Part shown: positions 9,097 to 19,208 of the stretch, in pieces
Position numbering within the stretch: position 1 is the stretch's first letter
How the letters are laid out: each line of letters starts with the position of its first letter
Source: Aestuariivivens insulae
GTDB taxonomy: Bacteria > Bacteroidota > Bacteroidia > Flavobacteriales > Flavobacteriaceae
NCBI RefSeq assembly: GCF_022662195.1
Contig: NZ_JAKMCS010000024.1
Coordinates: 1 to 43,511 of the forward strand
Direction: 5' to 3'
DNA: 43,511 nt
The notes under the pieces: generated by a model
What the model was told of the DNA's origin: nothing
The model's input: only the letters and a program-made list of their open reading frames with translations
The model's database searches: none
Made by a program: the position numbers and the translations under genes

Positions 9097-9134
9097 AAAA
9101 AAGCAAAGGTGGAAAGTTAAACTCCCACCCTTGC
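9097..9134 (-). terminator. Intrinsic terminator of the LamG/SusD/SusC operon
   Basis: On the minus strand GCAAGGGTGG and CCACCTTTGC form a 10-base-pair stem with one G-T wobble and a 12-base loop, followed by six T. It lies 36 bases after the LamG lipoprotein stop. A closely similar hairpin with the same flanks is found at 26857-26896. Confidence 0.88.
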
Positions 9135-9169
9135 CTATCAAAATTGAAAAAAAACTAACTCAACTTAAA

Positions 9170-10909
9170 CTATTCATTAAAAAGTGCTGCAATCTCACCA
9201 GCTTCTAATGCGTAATCAAATATCATACTGTTGGCTACTTTACCTTCAAACCAATAACCGTAGCTGTAATTTCCTGTACCATCTTGAGCCAAACGAATTG
9301 GATGGCCACTGCTCATATCACCTATGGCAGACATATCCTTACTCCCCACTTCTATACCATCTTGATAAGCAACAGCATTGCCGTCCCTATCGAAAGAAAC
9401 TGCTAATAAATGCCATTCGCCGTCATTAATAGGTCCCAGACCATTGATGTCTATACGGTTGGAGCCATCACCTGCATTTAACTTCCAGGTGCCTCCTGTA
9501 TAGGCAAAAATAAACCCAGGATTACCTCCACTATTCCAATCTTTATCGGAAATAATTGAGGGATCATCATTGGTTGATGTCGTATTAACCCATACAGCTA
9601 TAGTAAAATCTTCAGTATGTCTAAAATCCAAATCTGAAGGATCTTCCCAAGTCACCAAATCATCGGTGCCATCAAAATCGTAAACCACTTTATTACCTTC
9701 CTTAACTGAAGAAACACCGCCAGCTGTTGTGGTAGCTATACTGGTTATTGTTCCTCCTTGTTGACGTAATTGGGCTCCTGTTGGTTTTTTGGAACCATAA
9801 AAATCTGAAGCTTCCTGTGCCGTTAATGCATAATCAAAAACATAAGTACGGCCTAACATACCCTCGTACCATAATCCGTAACTATAATTTCCAGTACCGT
9901 CTTGCCCCAAATGAATAGGCAATCCACTGTCCATATTTCCAAGGGCCGACATATCCTTACTCCCTACTTCATTACCATCTTGATAAGCTACCGCATTACC
10001 ATCTCTATCGAAAGACACCAATAAGAAATGCCATTCGCCATCATTGATAGGCCCAATGCCGTTAATATCTATTCTATTAGAGCCATCTCCTGCATTTAGT
10101 TTCCAGGTGCCGCCCGTATAGGCAAAAACAAAGCCTGGATTACTTCCACTTCCCCAATCTTTATCACCTATAATAGATGGATCGTCATTGGTAGATGTTG
10201 TATTGACCCATATACCTACTGAAAAATCTCCTGTATCCCTAAAAGCTAGATCTGGCGTATCAATAATCTTCACTTTATCATCGACGCCATCAAACATAAT
10301 TACGGTGCCATAAAGCGGATCTCCAACATTAGAGGTTACACTTTCATCGGTTGACAATCCAATAGTTTCTCCTGTACTCTTTTTTAAGAACACATAAGGG
10401 TTGGCTATTTCATCTGTGATTCGCTTTACTTCAAATGCAATGCTTGCTGGAGGACCATCTGGATAAGTAATTTTAAAAATTAGTTTATTGTTATCTCCAG
10501 GTTGCATTAATCCCAAGTTCTCCAAACTTTTTTCTAAGGTTTTTGCGTGGTACTTATTGTCTACCATAGAAAATTCGGTAATGGTTTCAATTAGCGACTG
10601 GTCTTGCCCCACGATATTAACTTCTGATGGTTTATTAACTGACTCAAGAGTTAATATAACTGTTTGCCCTTCTAAATAAGACTCCTTTTCCGATGGATTA
10701 TAGGTTAACTCTGCCAATTCTTCTGGCGTATAATCTAACCCTGTATTGGGATTTGGATGAATAATAGCAACTTGTGAATTATCTATATATTCATCGCTGT
10801 AATAGTCATTGTCTCTTATGTCTGTTGTACAACTGCTAATAGCAAATAGGAGTACATAAAAAAGGTATCCCGTAGCAGGTATATATTGTTTTATATTATT
10901 TTTTTTCAT
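9170..10909 (-). CDS. Surface lipoprotein with two tandem LamG domains
   Basis: This 579-residue lipoprotein has a lipobox ending at Cys27 (LLFAISSC) and sits in the SusE/SusF position after susD, so it is probably a cell-surface glycan- or ligand-binding protein. Residues about 60-170 resemble an Ig-like or DUF-type beta domain. Two concanavalin-like (LamG/Laminin_G_3) domains follow, at about 198-372 and 405-579. Residues 234-349 and 440-555 are nearly identical, including WVNTTSTNDDPSII, GGTWKLNAGDGSNRIDING and INDGEWH. No catalytic residues are visible, so binding rather than hydrolysis is expected. The start is 20 bases after susD and the gene is the last of the operon. Confidence 0.88.
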   Translation of the reverse strand: MKKNNIKQYIPATGYLFYVLLFAISSCTTDIRDNDYYSDEYIDNSQVAIIHPNPNTGLDYTPEELAELTYNPSEKESYLEGQTVILTLESVNKPSEVNIVGQDQSLIETITEFSMVDNKYHAKTLEKSLENLGLMQPGDNNKLIFKITYPDGPPASIAFEVKRITDEIANPYVFLKKSTGETIGLSTDESVTSNVGDPLYGTVIMFDGVDDKVKIIDTPDLAFRDTGDFSVGIWVNTTSTNDDPSIIGDKDWGSGSNPGFVFAYTGGTWKLNAGDGSNRIDINGIGPINDGEWHFLLVSFDRDGNAVAYQDGNEVGSKDMSALGNMDSGLPIHLGQDGTGNYSYGLWYEGMLGRTYVFDYALTAQEASDFYGSKKPTGAQLRQQGGTITSIATTTAGGVSSVKEGNKVVYDFDGTDDLVTWEDPSDLDFRHTEDFTIAVWVNTTSTNDDPSIISDKDWNSGGNPGFIFAYTGGTWKLNAGDGSNRIDINGLGPINDGEWHLLAVSFDRDGNAVAYQDGIEVGSKDMSAIGDMSSGHPIRLAQDGTGNYSYGYWFEGKVANSMIFDYALEAGEIAALFNE

Positions 10910-10928
10910 TTTACACTTAGTTGTTTAA

Positions 10929-12476
10929 TTATTGTAAAATCCACATCACACCATTGGTATCATCCACACCACCATATTGTCGGTCTATGGCTTCCATAAC
11001 ATTCTCGCTATTGTATTCTATTTCAGAAGATGGATACATCCAACGCACTGGAAATTTATCGGACGGGATATTTTCGTTGGTGTCTGGGTTAACCTCAAAT
11101 GCCGGATAGCCAGTACGTCTGTTTTCAAAGAACACGCTTAATGGTGACTGCAGGTAAGTACTTAAAAATTTCTGGGTAATGATTTGCTCTATCTGTTCTT
11201 CTGCTGTTCCTCCCAACTGCACCTCTGGTGTTGACGTATAATAGTTATCTATGTATGTAACATCCATGAGTCTTCCATTATTGAAATCTACATCATCTGG
11301 CGTATTATCTGCTACAAACCACATTGCAGCTTTAATGCCATTAGCATAATAGGTTTCAGCATCACCAGATATCCATCCACGAACAGCTGCTTCTGCCAAG
11401 ATGAACTGTACTTGTGCATGACTTAATAAATAAACTGGTTCTCCTTCGGGTATTTCTTTATAGCGATTATTAATATCTGAAAAATCGCCTGAGGAGTATA
11501 TACCAGTAACCTGTGAGTACTCCATCGCTGGATCTACACCTGCATAAGCATCAAAGTCGGAAGCCGTTAACCCACTACTTATCTTTACAGGAGAGGGTGC
11601 GGCATAGTAAAACAAACGGTAATCTTCAAGGTCCTTTAGTCTGTCTATCAATTCATCGGACACCATAGGATAAATGGTAAACTGGTTTCCTTCTTTAAAA
11701 AACGGGTACTTTTGGCCTTCTCCATTTTCGTAGACCAAACTAAAATTATCATCATTTGCTGAAAAGATTGGACGGTTATTCACTATTTGATTGAATCGTT
11801 CCACTACTTTTAAATCGGTGTCCCCTGTCTTCTTGAACAAATTAATTAATACTTTCAATTCAAAAGAATTAACCATTTTACGCCATTTATCCGGGTTACC
11901 GTCATAAATCATATCACCTTCAAAAGATGCACCATTAGCAAACATTTGATCGGCCAAATCCAACTCTTCCAAAATACCCATAAATACGTCCTTCTGTGTA
12001 TCGTATTTAGGCTTTAAAATACCTTCATCTTCTCCCTTTAAGGCTTCACTATATGGTATATCTCCAACTCTCATCGTAAGATTAAAAACATTATAGGCTC
12101 TCATAAAATGTCCCAAGGCTTTGTAAGAATTAACGATACCTTGATCGAAGATATCATCGGCTCCTTCCATCATCTTCTTGGCTTCAATAAGCCTGGTTAG
12201 ATCTCCATATCCCGTTCTACCTATATCATTATACTGCTGCCCTTGTGGAAACTCACTCCACAAAATATATTTATCTCGCATAAAAGCAGACATAAATCCT
12301 TTTTGGGAACTTATATCGTCTCTGGTAATATCTAATATTAGCTTTGTGGCTAATACATTAGGCGTCGCAGATGTGATGCCATCTGGGTTGGTATTAAGTT
12401 CTTCCATATCAACACACCCTAATACCATAAAAAGGGATGCATATATGATGAATTTCTTTTTAAGAATATATTTCAT
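10929..12476 (-). CDS. SusD-like outer-membrane lipoprotein (module A)
   Basis: This 515-residue protein belongs to the SusD/RagB superfamily, probably the SusD-like_2 branch, judged by ELNTNPDGI after the lipidated Cys21 and by the helical TPR-type body. SusD caps the SusC pore outside the cell and captures the ligand. The late motif with YPSSEIEYNSENV near the C-terminus is typical of the family. The gene starts 12 bases after the susC stop, so the two form a translational unit and surely a complex. The ligand is not evident from sequence. Its companion at 26999-28480 is similar in architecture (NENPNN; YPQSEYVQNAENV). Confidence 0.95.
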   Translation of the reverse strand: MKYILKKKFIIYASLFMVLGCVDMEELNTNPDGITSATPNVLATKLILDITRDDISSQKGFMSAFMRDKYILWSEFPQGQQYNDIGRTGYGDLTRLIEAKKMMEGADDIFDQGIVNSYKALGHFMRAYNVFNLTMRVGDIPYSEALKGEDEGILKPKYDTQKDVFMGILEELDLADQMFANGASFEGDMIYDGNPDKWRKMVNSFELKVLINLFKKTGDTDLKVVERFNQIVNNRPIFSANDDNFSLVYENGEGQKYPFFKEGNQFTIYPMVSDELIDRLKDLEDYRLFYYAAPSPVKISSGLTASDFDAYAGVDPAMEYSQVTGIYSSGDFSDINNRYKEIPEGEPVYLLSHAQVQFILAEAAVRGWISGDAETYYANGIKAAMWFVADNTPDDVDFNNGRLMDVTYIDNYYTSTPEVQLGGTAEEQIEQIITQKFLSTYLQSPLSVFFENRRTGYPAFEVNPDTNENIPSDKFPVRWMYPSSEIEYNSENVMEAIDRQYGGVDDTNGVMWILQ

Positions 12477-12488
12477 AACAAATTTATT

Positions 12489-15400
12489 TTATAGTTTGGA
12501 TTTTTTAGTATTTGTAGAGGTACTCAATTTAATATTCAACCCTATAAATCTTTGAGAAGGTGAGGTTAAATCGCTATCACTATTCCAATCGGGATCTGCA
12601 AATCTAAATTCCTTGGTCCATAAAAAGACATTCTGTGCTGTTAGTGCTACAGAAGCGCTATTAAGACCTACTTTTTTAGCAAAGCTTTTAGGCATTGAAA
12701 AGCCTATAGATATTTCTCTTAACTTTAAGAAGGTTGGATCTGCTGCGCCGTCATGCCCGTCTCTGTATCGTCTTGCATAATCCTGATAAGATACTGGTTT
12801 ATCGTTAGCTTCATAAATACGTGTATCTTCAATAATTCTTCCATACTCATCAAAGGTTGCTGCTCCTGAAACCACTCTAACACCTTGACCTACGTACGAT
12901 GTGTTACCGTTAACTACCTCATCATAACGCCATAAGTTATCAGAATCGGGGTGTGACCCTGTATCCCACATTTTGTTATTGGTGAAATTATAAAGTATAC
13001 CTCCTACTCGCCCATCAAAACTTAAATGCAGACTAAAGTTTTTCCAAGTAATGGAATTGGTAAGTCCCCAGATAAAATCGGGATCGCTATACCCCAATAC
13101 TGAACTATAATCACTACGGATTGGAAATCCTCCACTAGAGTGAACAAGGTTACCTTGTGGGCCCCTAAGCCATGCTCTTTGCGTATAAACATCTCTTCGA
13201 GCCCCCTTTTTGGTCCATAAATTATCCGGTGAATATATCGGATCCAAATCCTTCAAATAAGAATGTGTTTTTGACCAGTTGGCCGATACCGACCAACTAA
13301 AATCATCTTTTTTTATAATATCGGCATTTACACTAATTTCAAGCCCTTTTCTTTCGATAGTTTCATCGATATTTATAAGCGTAGATGAAAAGCCAGAGGC
13401 TGACGAAATTGTAGCATACCTTTGACGGTCATAATTATACTTATTATAATAGGCTACATCTATATTTAAACGGTTTTTAAAAAAATAGGCTGCTGTCCCA
13501 ACTTCCCAAGTTCTAGTTATTTCGGGCTTGACAATAGCATTTTTTAGTGTGGATGTATATGACGCTTCGCTATAACCATCACCCCAAGTACCGGTAGTAA
13601 CACCATAATTTACATTGGTTTCATAGACTCCTAAATCATCTTTACTCAATGTCCATGACCCTCTTACCTTCCATAGATCCAACCATTCTGGTTGAATCAA
13701 TTTACTAATAAGTATACTTCCTGCAGCCGATGGATAAAAATAAGATCGCTCTGTGGATGCTAGTGTAGACGACCAATCGTTACGTCCTGTAACATCCAAA
13801 AATATGGCATCTGCAAAAGAAAGTGATGCAATTCCCAATACGCTATTTACCTGTTTCCTATAGGTTGAAGCCGAAACATCTGGACGTTCTACCGAATTAT
13901 TCAATGAATAAATTCCAGGAACAACTATACCCCCTCTTGTTGAAGCATACATATTTTGATCTTCCCACTTGTACATAGAAAATCCTCCTGTAAGATCAAT
14001 ATCAAAACCTTTTATCAATGCATCTTTCTTATTGTAATTAAACAAAAGGTCTGTATTTATACTATAGCCTCTAGATTGATTTTGAGCATACATTCCATTG
14101 GCATCCCAACCTCTGGTAGAATTGATTCCTGGAGGGTTTCTCCTTGTTGTTTCATTGGAATAAAAATCGTAACCAACCCTTCCGGTAATTTTGGCATCTT
14201 TAAATACCTTGTAATTGGTTGTTATATTAACATTGGTCATATTCTTTTCATTTCCTATTAGCTTTTCATAAGCCATCAAATAGGGGTTATCGTACCAAGC
14301 ACTATAGTGCCAATTTTGCTCTACATCTGGAGTTACCCAGTAATCCCTATATTTACTTAATTCGTACTCAGGCCCTGTCCACATTAAAATTTGATAGATA
14401 TAGCCTTGTCCTCCATAACCAGCTCCAAGCGTTTGGGGCGTCGCACTTCTATTATATCCAAGTGTTGTTGTAATATCTACCTTTTCTCCCAACTTGAGCT
14501 CTCCTGTTACATTGGCATTAAGTTTATTGAGTTTAAGATTGGGGTATTGTCCTTCATTGTATACATGTGTTAATGATGTACGAATGGATCCTGCTTCTCC
14601 TGTACTGGAAAAGGTTATGTTGTTATTAGTGATAATCCCTGGCTGTAGAAAATCCTTAAAATTATTTTTACCTCTGGATGTAAGGGGCATTACTTCCAAT
14701 TGTTTAGTCTCTGGATTCCATTGCTCAGCCATGATCCCTATATCCAGTTTATCCCCCCATATATAGTCGGTAGCACTATAGGTGCCATTAAGTCCTGCAC
14801 TATACGAGTGGTGTGTCTCTGGCAAGGCCAAATACCCCGCAAAGAACATATTGTTACTGTTAATGCTTATTTCATTCCCACCTTTTTTAGTGGTGATCAT
14901 AATGGCGCCATTGCCTCCTCTAGCGCCATAGAGTGCAGAGGCCGTTGCCCCCTTTAAAACGTTAATGCTCTCTATATCGTCCTGGGAAACTTCTCCTAAC
15001 TTCATATTACCGTAAGGCACACCATCGATAACGATTAAGGGTGCTACGCCTCTTAATAAAATATCTGGAGCTTCATTAAACTCTGTACTGTTCTGTATCC
15101 AAAGACCCGATACTTTACCAGTTAAAGAGGTAGCAACATCCACTACTTTTACCGCTTGCACTTGTTCTCCTGAAATCTCTTGGACAGAATAACCCAAAGC
15201 CTTTTTCTCCCGTTCTAAGCCCAAAGCCGTTACTACAACTTCCTGTAACTGTTGGGCATCTTCTCTAAGCCCTACATCAATCTTACTTCTGTTTCCAACG
15301 AGTTCTTCTTGCATTTGAAAACCTACATAACTAAAAACCAATACAGCTTGTTGGTTGGACACTTCAATCTCATAATTTCCATCAAAATCGGTTGACGTTC

Positions 15401-15872
15401 CTTGAGCTGTGCCTTTTACAAGTATCGTTACCCCTGGCAAAGGCACATTATCTACAGCAGAAAATACTTTACCTTTTATGATAATGGACTGCTGCTTTGA
15501 ACTCGGTTCTTTAACATTAACACTAATAATATTGTTTAAAGGCTTAAACCTTAAATTTGCTTGAAGCGCCAAAGCTTCCAATATACTCCTTAAGCTTTCA
15601 TTCCTTTTGTTAATTGAAACCGTTTTCTTCTCATCTACAATATTCTTGTCGTAGAAAAAACTAAATGTTGTTTTTGACTCTATAATCTTGAATACTTTTT
15701 TTAATGAACTATTTTGCTCATTGATACTCAAAACCACTTTATCTATATCTGCTTGCTCAATGTTATTATTATAGTTATTCGCATAAACCGTTAATACCTG
15801 GCTCGTTAGAATGAGCACTAAAAGACACCGCTTAAAAAATAGATGTCGAAAATTCCAATAATTTTTCTTCAT
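12489..15872 (-). CDS. SusC/RagA TonB-dependent transporter (module A)
   Basis: This 1127-residue transporter moves a ligand delivered by SusD across the outer membrane using TonB energy. After the signal peptide there is an STN domain at about 45-120, which contacts the FecR anti-sigma factor. A carboxypeptidase-regulatory-like domain follows at about 131-205 (KGKVFSAVDNVPLPGVTI). Then come EVVVTALG at 211-218, the plug with LIVIDGVPYGN, and the 22-strand barrel to the C-terminus. The STN domain fits the FecR and sigma genes just upstream and implies trans-envelope signalling: substrate binding induces the operon. The gap to the FecR gene is 118 bases and may hold a sigma-dependent promoter. 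Confidence 0.96.
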   Translation of the reverse strand: MKKNYWNFRHLFFKRCLLVLILTSQVLTVYANNYNNNIEQADIDKVVLSINEQNSSLKKVFKIIESKTTFSFFYDKNIVDEKKTVSINKRNESLRSILEALALQANLRFKPLNNIISVNVKEPSSKQQSIIIKGKVFSAVDNVPLPGVTILVKGTAQGTSTDFDGNYEIEVSNQQAVLVFSYVGFQMQEELVGNRSKIDVGLREDAQQLQEVVVTALGLEREKKALGYSVQEISGEQVQAVKVVDVATSLTGKVSGLWIQNSTEFNEAPDILLRGVAPLIVIDGVPYGNMKLGEVSQDDIESINVLKGATASALYGARGGNGAIMITTKKGGNEISINSNNMFFAGYLALPETHHSYSAGLNGTYSATDYIWGDKLDIGIMAEQWNPETKQLEVMPLTSRGKNNFKDFLQPGIITNNNITFSSTGEAGSIRTSLTHVYNEGQYPNLKLNKLNANVTGELKLGEKVDITTTLGYNRSATPQTLGAGYGGQGYIYQILMWTGPEYELSKYRDYWVTPDVEQNWHYSAWYDNPYLMAYEKLIGNEKNMTNVNITTNYKVFKDAKITGRVGYDFYSNETTRRNPPGINSTRGWDANGMYAQNQSRGYSINTDLLFNYNKKDALIKGFDIDLTGGFSMYKWEDQNMYASTRGGIVVPGIYSLNNSVERPDVSASTYRKQVNSVLGIASLSFADAIFLDVTGRNDWSSTLASTERSYFYPSAAGSILISKLIQPEWLDLWKVRGSWTLSKDDLGVYETNVNYGVTTGTWGDGYSEASYTSTLKNAIVKPEITRTWEVGTAAYFFKNRLNIDVAYYNKYNYDRQRYATISSASGFSSTLINIDETIERKGLEISVNADIIKKDDFSWSVSANWSKTHSYLKDLDPIYSPDNLWTKKGARRDVYTQRAWLRGPQGNLVHSSGGFPIRSDYSSVLGYSDPDFIWGLTNSITWKNFSLHLSFDGRVGGILYNFTNNKMWDTGSHPDSDNLWRYDEVVNGNTSYVGQGVRVVSGAATFDEYGRIIEDTRIYEANDKPVSYQDYARRYRDGHDGAADPTFLKLREISIGFSMPKSFAKKVGLNSASVALTAQNVFLWTKEFRFADPDWNSDSDLTSPSQRFIGLNIKLSTSTNTKKSKL

Positions 15873-15990
15873 AATTAATTTGATTTGTTAGATTTAGTTA
15901 AAACTATTATAGCACCTGTGTGGTAATTAGCCACGACAGATTTGGGGTTAAAAACTTTCTGTTAACTATATATTGTAAAAGGTAGGATCC

Positions 15991-17058
15991 CTATTTGTTG
16001 CTTTGTTTTCCTAAATAAAGCATTACTTTAGTATTATCTATTTTATATGAAATGCCCCGAGAGAACTCTAAACTCTTTAATACATTTTCAAGACTTTCAT
16101 TTTTAAAACTTCCATTGATTTCCCAATTGTCATTACTTTCTCCAATGGGTTCTATAGTAACACCATACCATAGTTCTGTTAAAGCAATAAAGGTTTCTAA
16201 GTCGGCATCATTAAAAACTAGGATACCATCTTTCCACCCAAACTCTTGTGTATAATCAAAGGGTAATTTCTTGGCTAGGGCAAAATCTTCTTTCACCTCC
16301 AACTTTTCTCCTGGAAGCATGTCATAAGAAATACTGTTCAAATCTTCTCTCTGTGAATGTACCGACACCCGGCCGCGTTCTAAAGAGACATTTATACGTC
16401 CTTCATCGGTATAGGCTCTTACATTAAAAGCGGTACCATGAACCACCGTAACCAAATCGCCCGATTTTACCATAAACTTTTTATGGGCATCGTGCGTGAC
16501 ATCAAAATAGGCCTCCCCCTCAAGAACAACCTCTCTTGTTTTTGAATTAAATGTTGTAGGGTATTTTAAAGTACTCCCGGCATTTAAGAATACCTTAGTA
16601 CTATCTGGCAAGTAAAATGCTGCACGCTCACCTTTTTTGTTTTGTTTTATCTGGATTGATGCAATAGACAACAGGTTGTCTTCTGAATCTGCTTTTAGGC
16701 TTTTACCTAGATTAAAAACTAGAAACAGCAATAATACAGCAGCTGCTCCTTTTAACAACCAAGGCGATAAATTAAAAACTTTCTCTTTTAAACGCCCTTC
16801 CGATCGAAAGCTATCACTTGTTTTATCCTTTAGGATATTATCCAATATCTCCTCTTGTCGAGTCTCTAAAGTTTGGGCCTTCTTGAAATCGATACGTTGC
16901 AGAATAGCTTTTGCGCGATAGAAAGCTTCTTTAGCTTCTGGATGGTTTTTTAACCACTTTTTCCAAAACAAATCGCTATCTGATGTAGGATGCTTTACCC
17001 ACGAAATAAAGTGTGGGTTTCTTAAAAAGTAATCTATATTGTGTTCTGTATTCTTCAA
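15991..17058 (-). CDS. FecR-family anti-sigma factor (module A)
   Basis: This 355-residue protein spans the inner membrane once, at about 101-119 (LLKGAAAVLLLFLVFNLGK). The cytoplasmic N-terminus (1-100) should hold the sigma factor. The periplasmic part contains the FecR domain at about 140-235 (GERAAFYLPDSTKVFLNAGS, EGEAYFDV) and a DUF4974 domain at about 275-350 that docks with the STN domain of SusC. It lies 56 bases downstream of the sigma gene. Confidence 0.95.
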   Translation of the reverse strand: MKNTEHNIDYFLRNPHFISWVKHPTSDSDLFWKKWLKNHPEAKEAFYRAKAILQRIDFKKAQTLETRQEEILDNILKDKTSDSFRSEGRLKEKVFNLSPWLLKGAAAVLLLFLVFNLGKSLKADSEDNLLSIASIQIKQNKKGERAAFYLPDSTKVFLNAGSTLKYPTTFNSKTREVVLEGEAYFDVTHDAHKKFMVKSGDLVTVVHGTAFNVRAYTDEGRINVSLERGRVSVHSQREDLNSISYDMLPGEKLEVKEDFALAKKLPFDYTQEFGWKDGILVFNDADLETFIALTELWYGVTIEPIGESNDNWEINGSFKNESLENVLKSLEFSRGISYKIDNTKVMLYLGKQSNK

Positions 17059-17114
17059 TTGGTCTCCTTTACATTAGATAGACAATTGAAAGCTTAAAAC
17101 AACATCACTTTTTT

Positions 17115-17744
17115 TTAAAAAAATGATAAAAAAGATTTTCGAAGCTTTTTAATGATCTTATAGATAAGATTTCTAGCCGACTTAACATCTTGAAAACCTA
17201 AAAGTTCCTGCACCTCTTCATAAGACATGCCTTTATAAAAATAATAGTAGATTATTTCTCTGTGCCTTTCATTTAGATTGGACAATTCTTCGCTTAGCCT
17301 CTCAAAATTTTCTTTTTCTTCTTGATTCAGAATTATAGTAGACTCTTGTGAAGGTGCTATGCCAAACATTTGTTCTGGAAGATTAGCTGATGGGCTGTGT
17401 TTTTCCTTTTTCAGCATATTAAAAATTCGACGCTTAAGGCATTGGAATAAAAACAATCGAATACTTCGCTTTAATTTAGGTAAGGAACTACGTCTGCGTC
17501 GGAGATCAATAAATAGATCCTGAATGGCATCTTCTACCATACTTATAGAGGCAAACTGCACTCCAAAATCGCAGAGTTCCTTAAAGTAGTCGTTATATAT
17601 CCTAATAAACGCGCCTTCATCTCCTTTAGAAAATGCATCCCACAGTTCTGTATCATTCGACAAGTTGTACTTATCAATGCTTAAAGAAGGGGCTATCTGG
17701 GGAGATGTTTCATCTCCCCATACTACTTTTTCTAAAACAGCCAT
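17115..17744 (-). CDS. ECF RNA polymerase sigma factor (module A)
   Basis: This 209-residue protein is an ECF sigma factor of the kind paired with FecR and SusC in Bacteroidota. Region 2 is at about 40-85 (FIRIYNDYFKEL, MVEDAIQDLFIDLRRRR) and region 4 at about 150-205 (LSNLNERHREIIYYYFYKGM, then EEVQELLGFQDVKSARNLIY). It has about 30 extra residues before region 2 compared with the companion at 33487. No later Met offers a better start. The start codon is only 3 bases after the aldehyde dehydrogenase stop, so the catabolic operon very likely reads into this regulator. No strong ribosome-binding site is visible. Confidence 0.94.
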   Translation of the reverse strand: MAVLEKVVWGDETSPQIAPSLSIDKYNLSNDTELWDAFSKGDEGAFIRIYNDYFKELCDFGVQFASISMVEDAIQDLFIDLRRRRSSLPKLKRSIRLFLFQCLKRRIFNMLKKEKHSPSANLPEQMFGIAPSQESTIILNQEEKENFERLSEELSNLNERHREIIYYYFYKGMSYEEVQELLGFQDVKSARNLIYKIIKKLRKSFLSFF

Positions 17745-17747
17745 GAA

Positions 17748-19121
17748 TTATATGGTTCTTAAGTGATAAGCCTTAGGTTGTACAAACGCTCTAATGCCTT
17801 GGGAAGACAATGTACTGCCCAAACCAGAATTTTTTCTTCCCGACCACGGTACATTAGGGCTTACCCTATCACAGCAATTCCAATACACGGTTCCTGTATT
17901 CATCTCCTGCAGAATACTCATAGCTCGCTGTTCATTAGATGAAAACACCGCTGCAGTTAGACCATAAGGTGTATCTTTCATAAGCGCTATAGCTTCCTTA
18001 TCGGATGTTACTTTTTGAATGCCAATAATAGGCCCGAAAGACTCCTGCATCATAACCTCCATATCGTGGTTACAATCCACCAAAACGGTAGGCTGAAAAT
18101 AGTTTCCATCATGCTCTATAGGCTGCCCTCCTAATTTTAAAGCAGCACCTTTTGCTATAGCATCCTTTACTTGTTTGCTTAAAACATCTATTTGTTGAAG
18201 TCGTGTTAAGGGGCCTATAAAAGTAGATTCATCTTTGGGGTCTCCTATAACATAAGCACCTACTTCTGCTACAAAAGCATCTACAAAGGCATCATAAATC
18301 GATTCGGACACATATATACGTTCTACCGCGCAACAACTCTGTCCGTTGTTATAAAATGCCCCTTCCGCTGCATTGATAGCGGCCTGTTTTACATCTAAAA
18401 CATCTTCTGCAATGAATAAAGGATCTTTACCGCCAAGCTCTAACTGTACTGGCACTAATTTATGAGCCACTGTTTGTGCAATATGTTTTCCTGTAGCATA
18501 AGATCCGGTGAAAAAATAGCCGTCAAAGTCTTCCTCAAGTAACACTTGCCCCAAACTACCATCACCAATCACACACTGAAAAACATGCTCTGGAACACCT
18601 GCCAGATGTAAATACTTTTCAAACTGCTTTCCTGTTAAGGCTGCATATTCCGAAGGTTTATACATGACTGCATTACCAGCAACCAAAGCATATAAAAATA
18701 CATTATAGCCTACGTTATACGGAAAATTCCAGGCCGATATGTTGGCAATAACCCCAAGGGGTTCATACACTATCTTTTCATGGGTCGCTCCAACATTTAC
18801 AAGAATTTCGTTGGAAAGCCATTGTTCGGCATATTGACTTAAATGATCGATCCTGCTATGTGCGCCGTTAATTTCATTACGCGATTGCTGAAGCGGTTTA
18901 CCAGTCTCTTCGGTTAAAATAAGAGCCAGGGCTTCACTATTTTCTTTTATTAATTCCCCAAACTTCACGATACAATCCAAACGTTCTTGTACAGGCCGTT
19001 TGCTCCATGCCTTCTGTCCGGTTCTCAAAGCATTTAATTTTGCCTGTATATCTTCTTTTGTATTGCATAACAATTCTGTTATGATATTTCCGGTAGCTGG
19101 ATTTGTTATTTTTAAATTCAT
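17748..19121 (-). CDS. NAD(P)-dependent aldehyde dehydrogenase
   Basis: This 457-residue enzyme oxidises an aldehyde to the acid. Visible features are the catalytic Glu in ELGGKDP (Glu228), the nucleophile in NNGQSCCAVER (Cys263), SAWNFPYNVG at 129-138 and EXFGP at 360-364. It resembles succinate-semialdehyde and PuuC-type dehydrogenases. In this operon the likely substrate is the gamma-glutamylated aldehyde made by the upstream iron alcohol dehydrogenase, for example gamma-glutamyl-aminoacetaldehyde, giving gamma-glutamylglycine. It is 87 bases downstream of the hydrolase gene. General aldehyde oxidation is the alternative. Confidence 0.93.
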   Translation of the reverse strand: MNLKITNPATGNIITELLCNTKEDIQAKLNALRTGQKAWSKRPVQERLDCIVKFGELIKENSEALALILTEETGKPLQQSRNEINGAHSRIDHLSQYAEQWLSNEILVNVGATHEKIVYEPLGVIANISAWNFPYNVGYNVFLYALVAGNAVMYKPSEYAALTGKQFEKYLHLAGVPEHVFQCVIGDGSLGQVLLEEDFDGYFFTGSYATGKHIAQTVAHKLVPVQLELGGKDPLFIAEDVLDVKQAAINAAEGAFYNNGQSCCAVERIYVSESIYDAFVDAFVAEVGAYVIGDPKDESTFIGPLTRLQQIDVLSKQVKDAIAKGAALKLGGQPIEHDGNYFQPTVLVDCNHDMEVMMQESFGPIIGIQKVTSDKEAIALMKDTPYGLTAAVFSSNEQRAMSILQEMNTGTVYWNCCDRVSPNVPWSGRKNSGLGSTLSSQGIRAFVQPKAYHLRTI

Positions 19122-19208
19122 ATGTGGTCTATAAATTATTTTCTAAATATTAATGTTGAAACAACCATACATTAAAACACAATATATTTGTTACAACTAG
19201 TTTTCACA

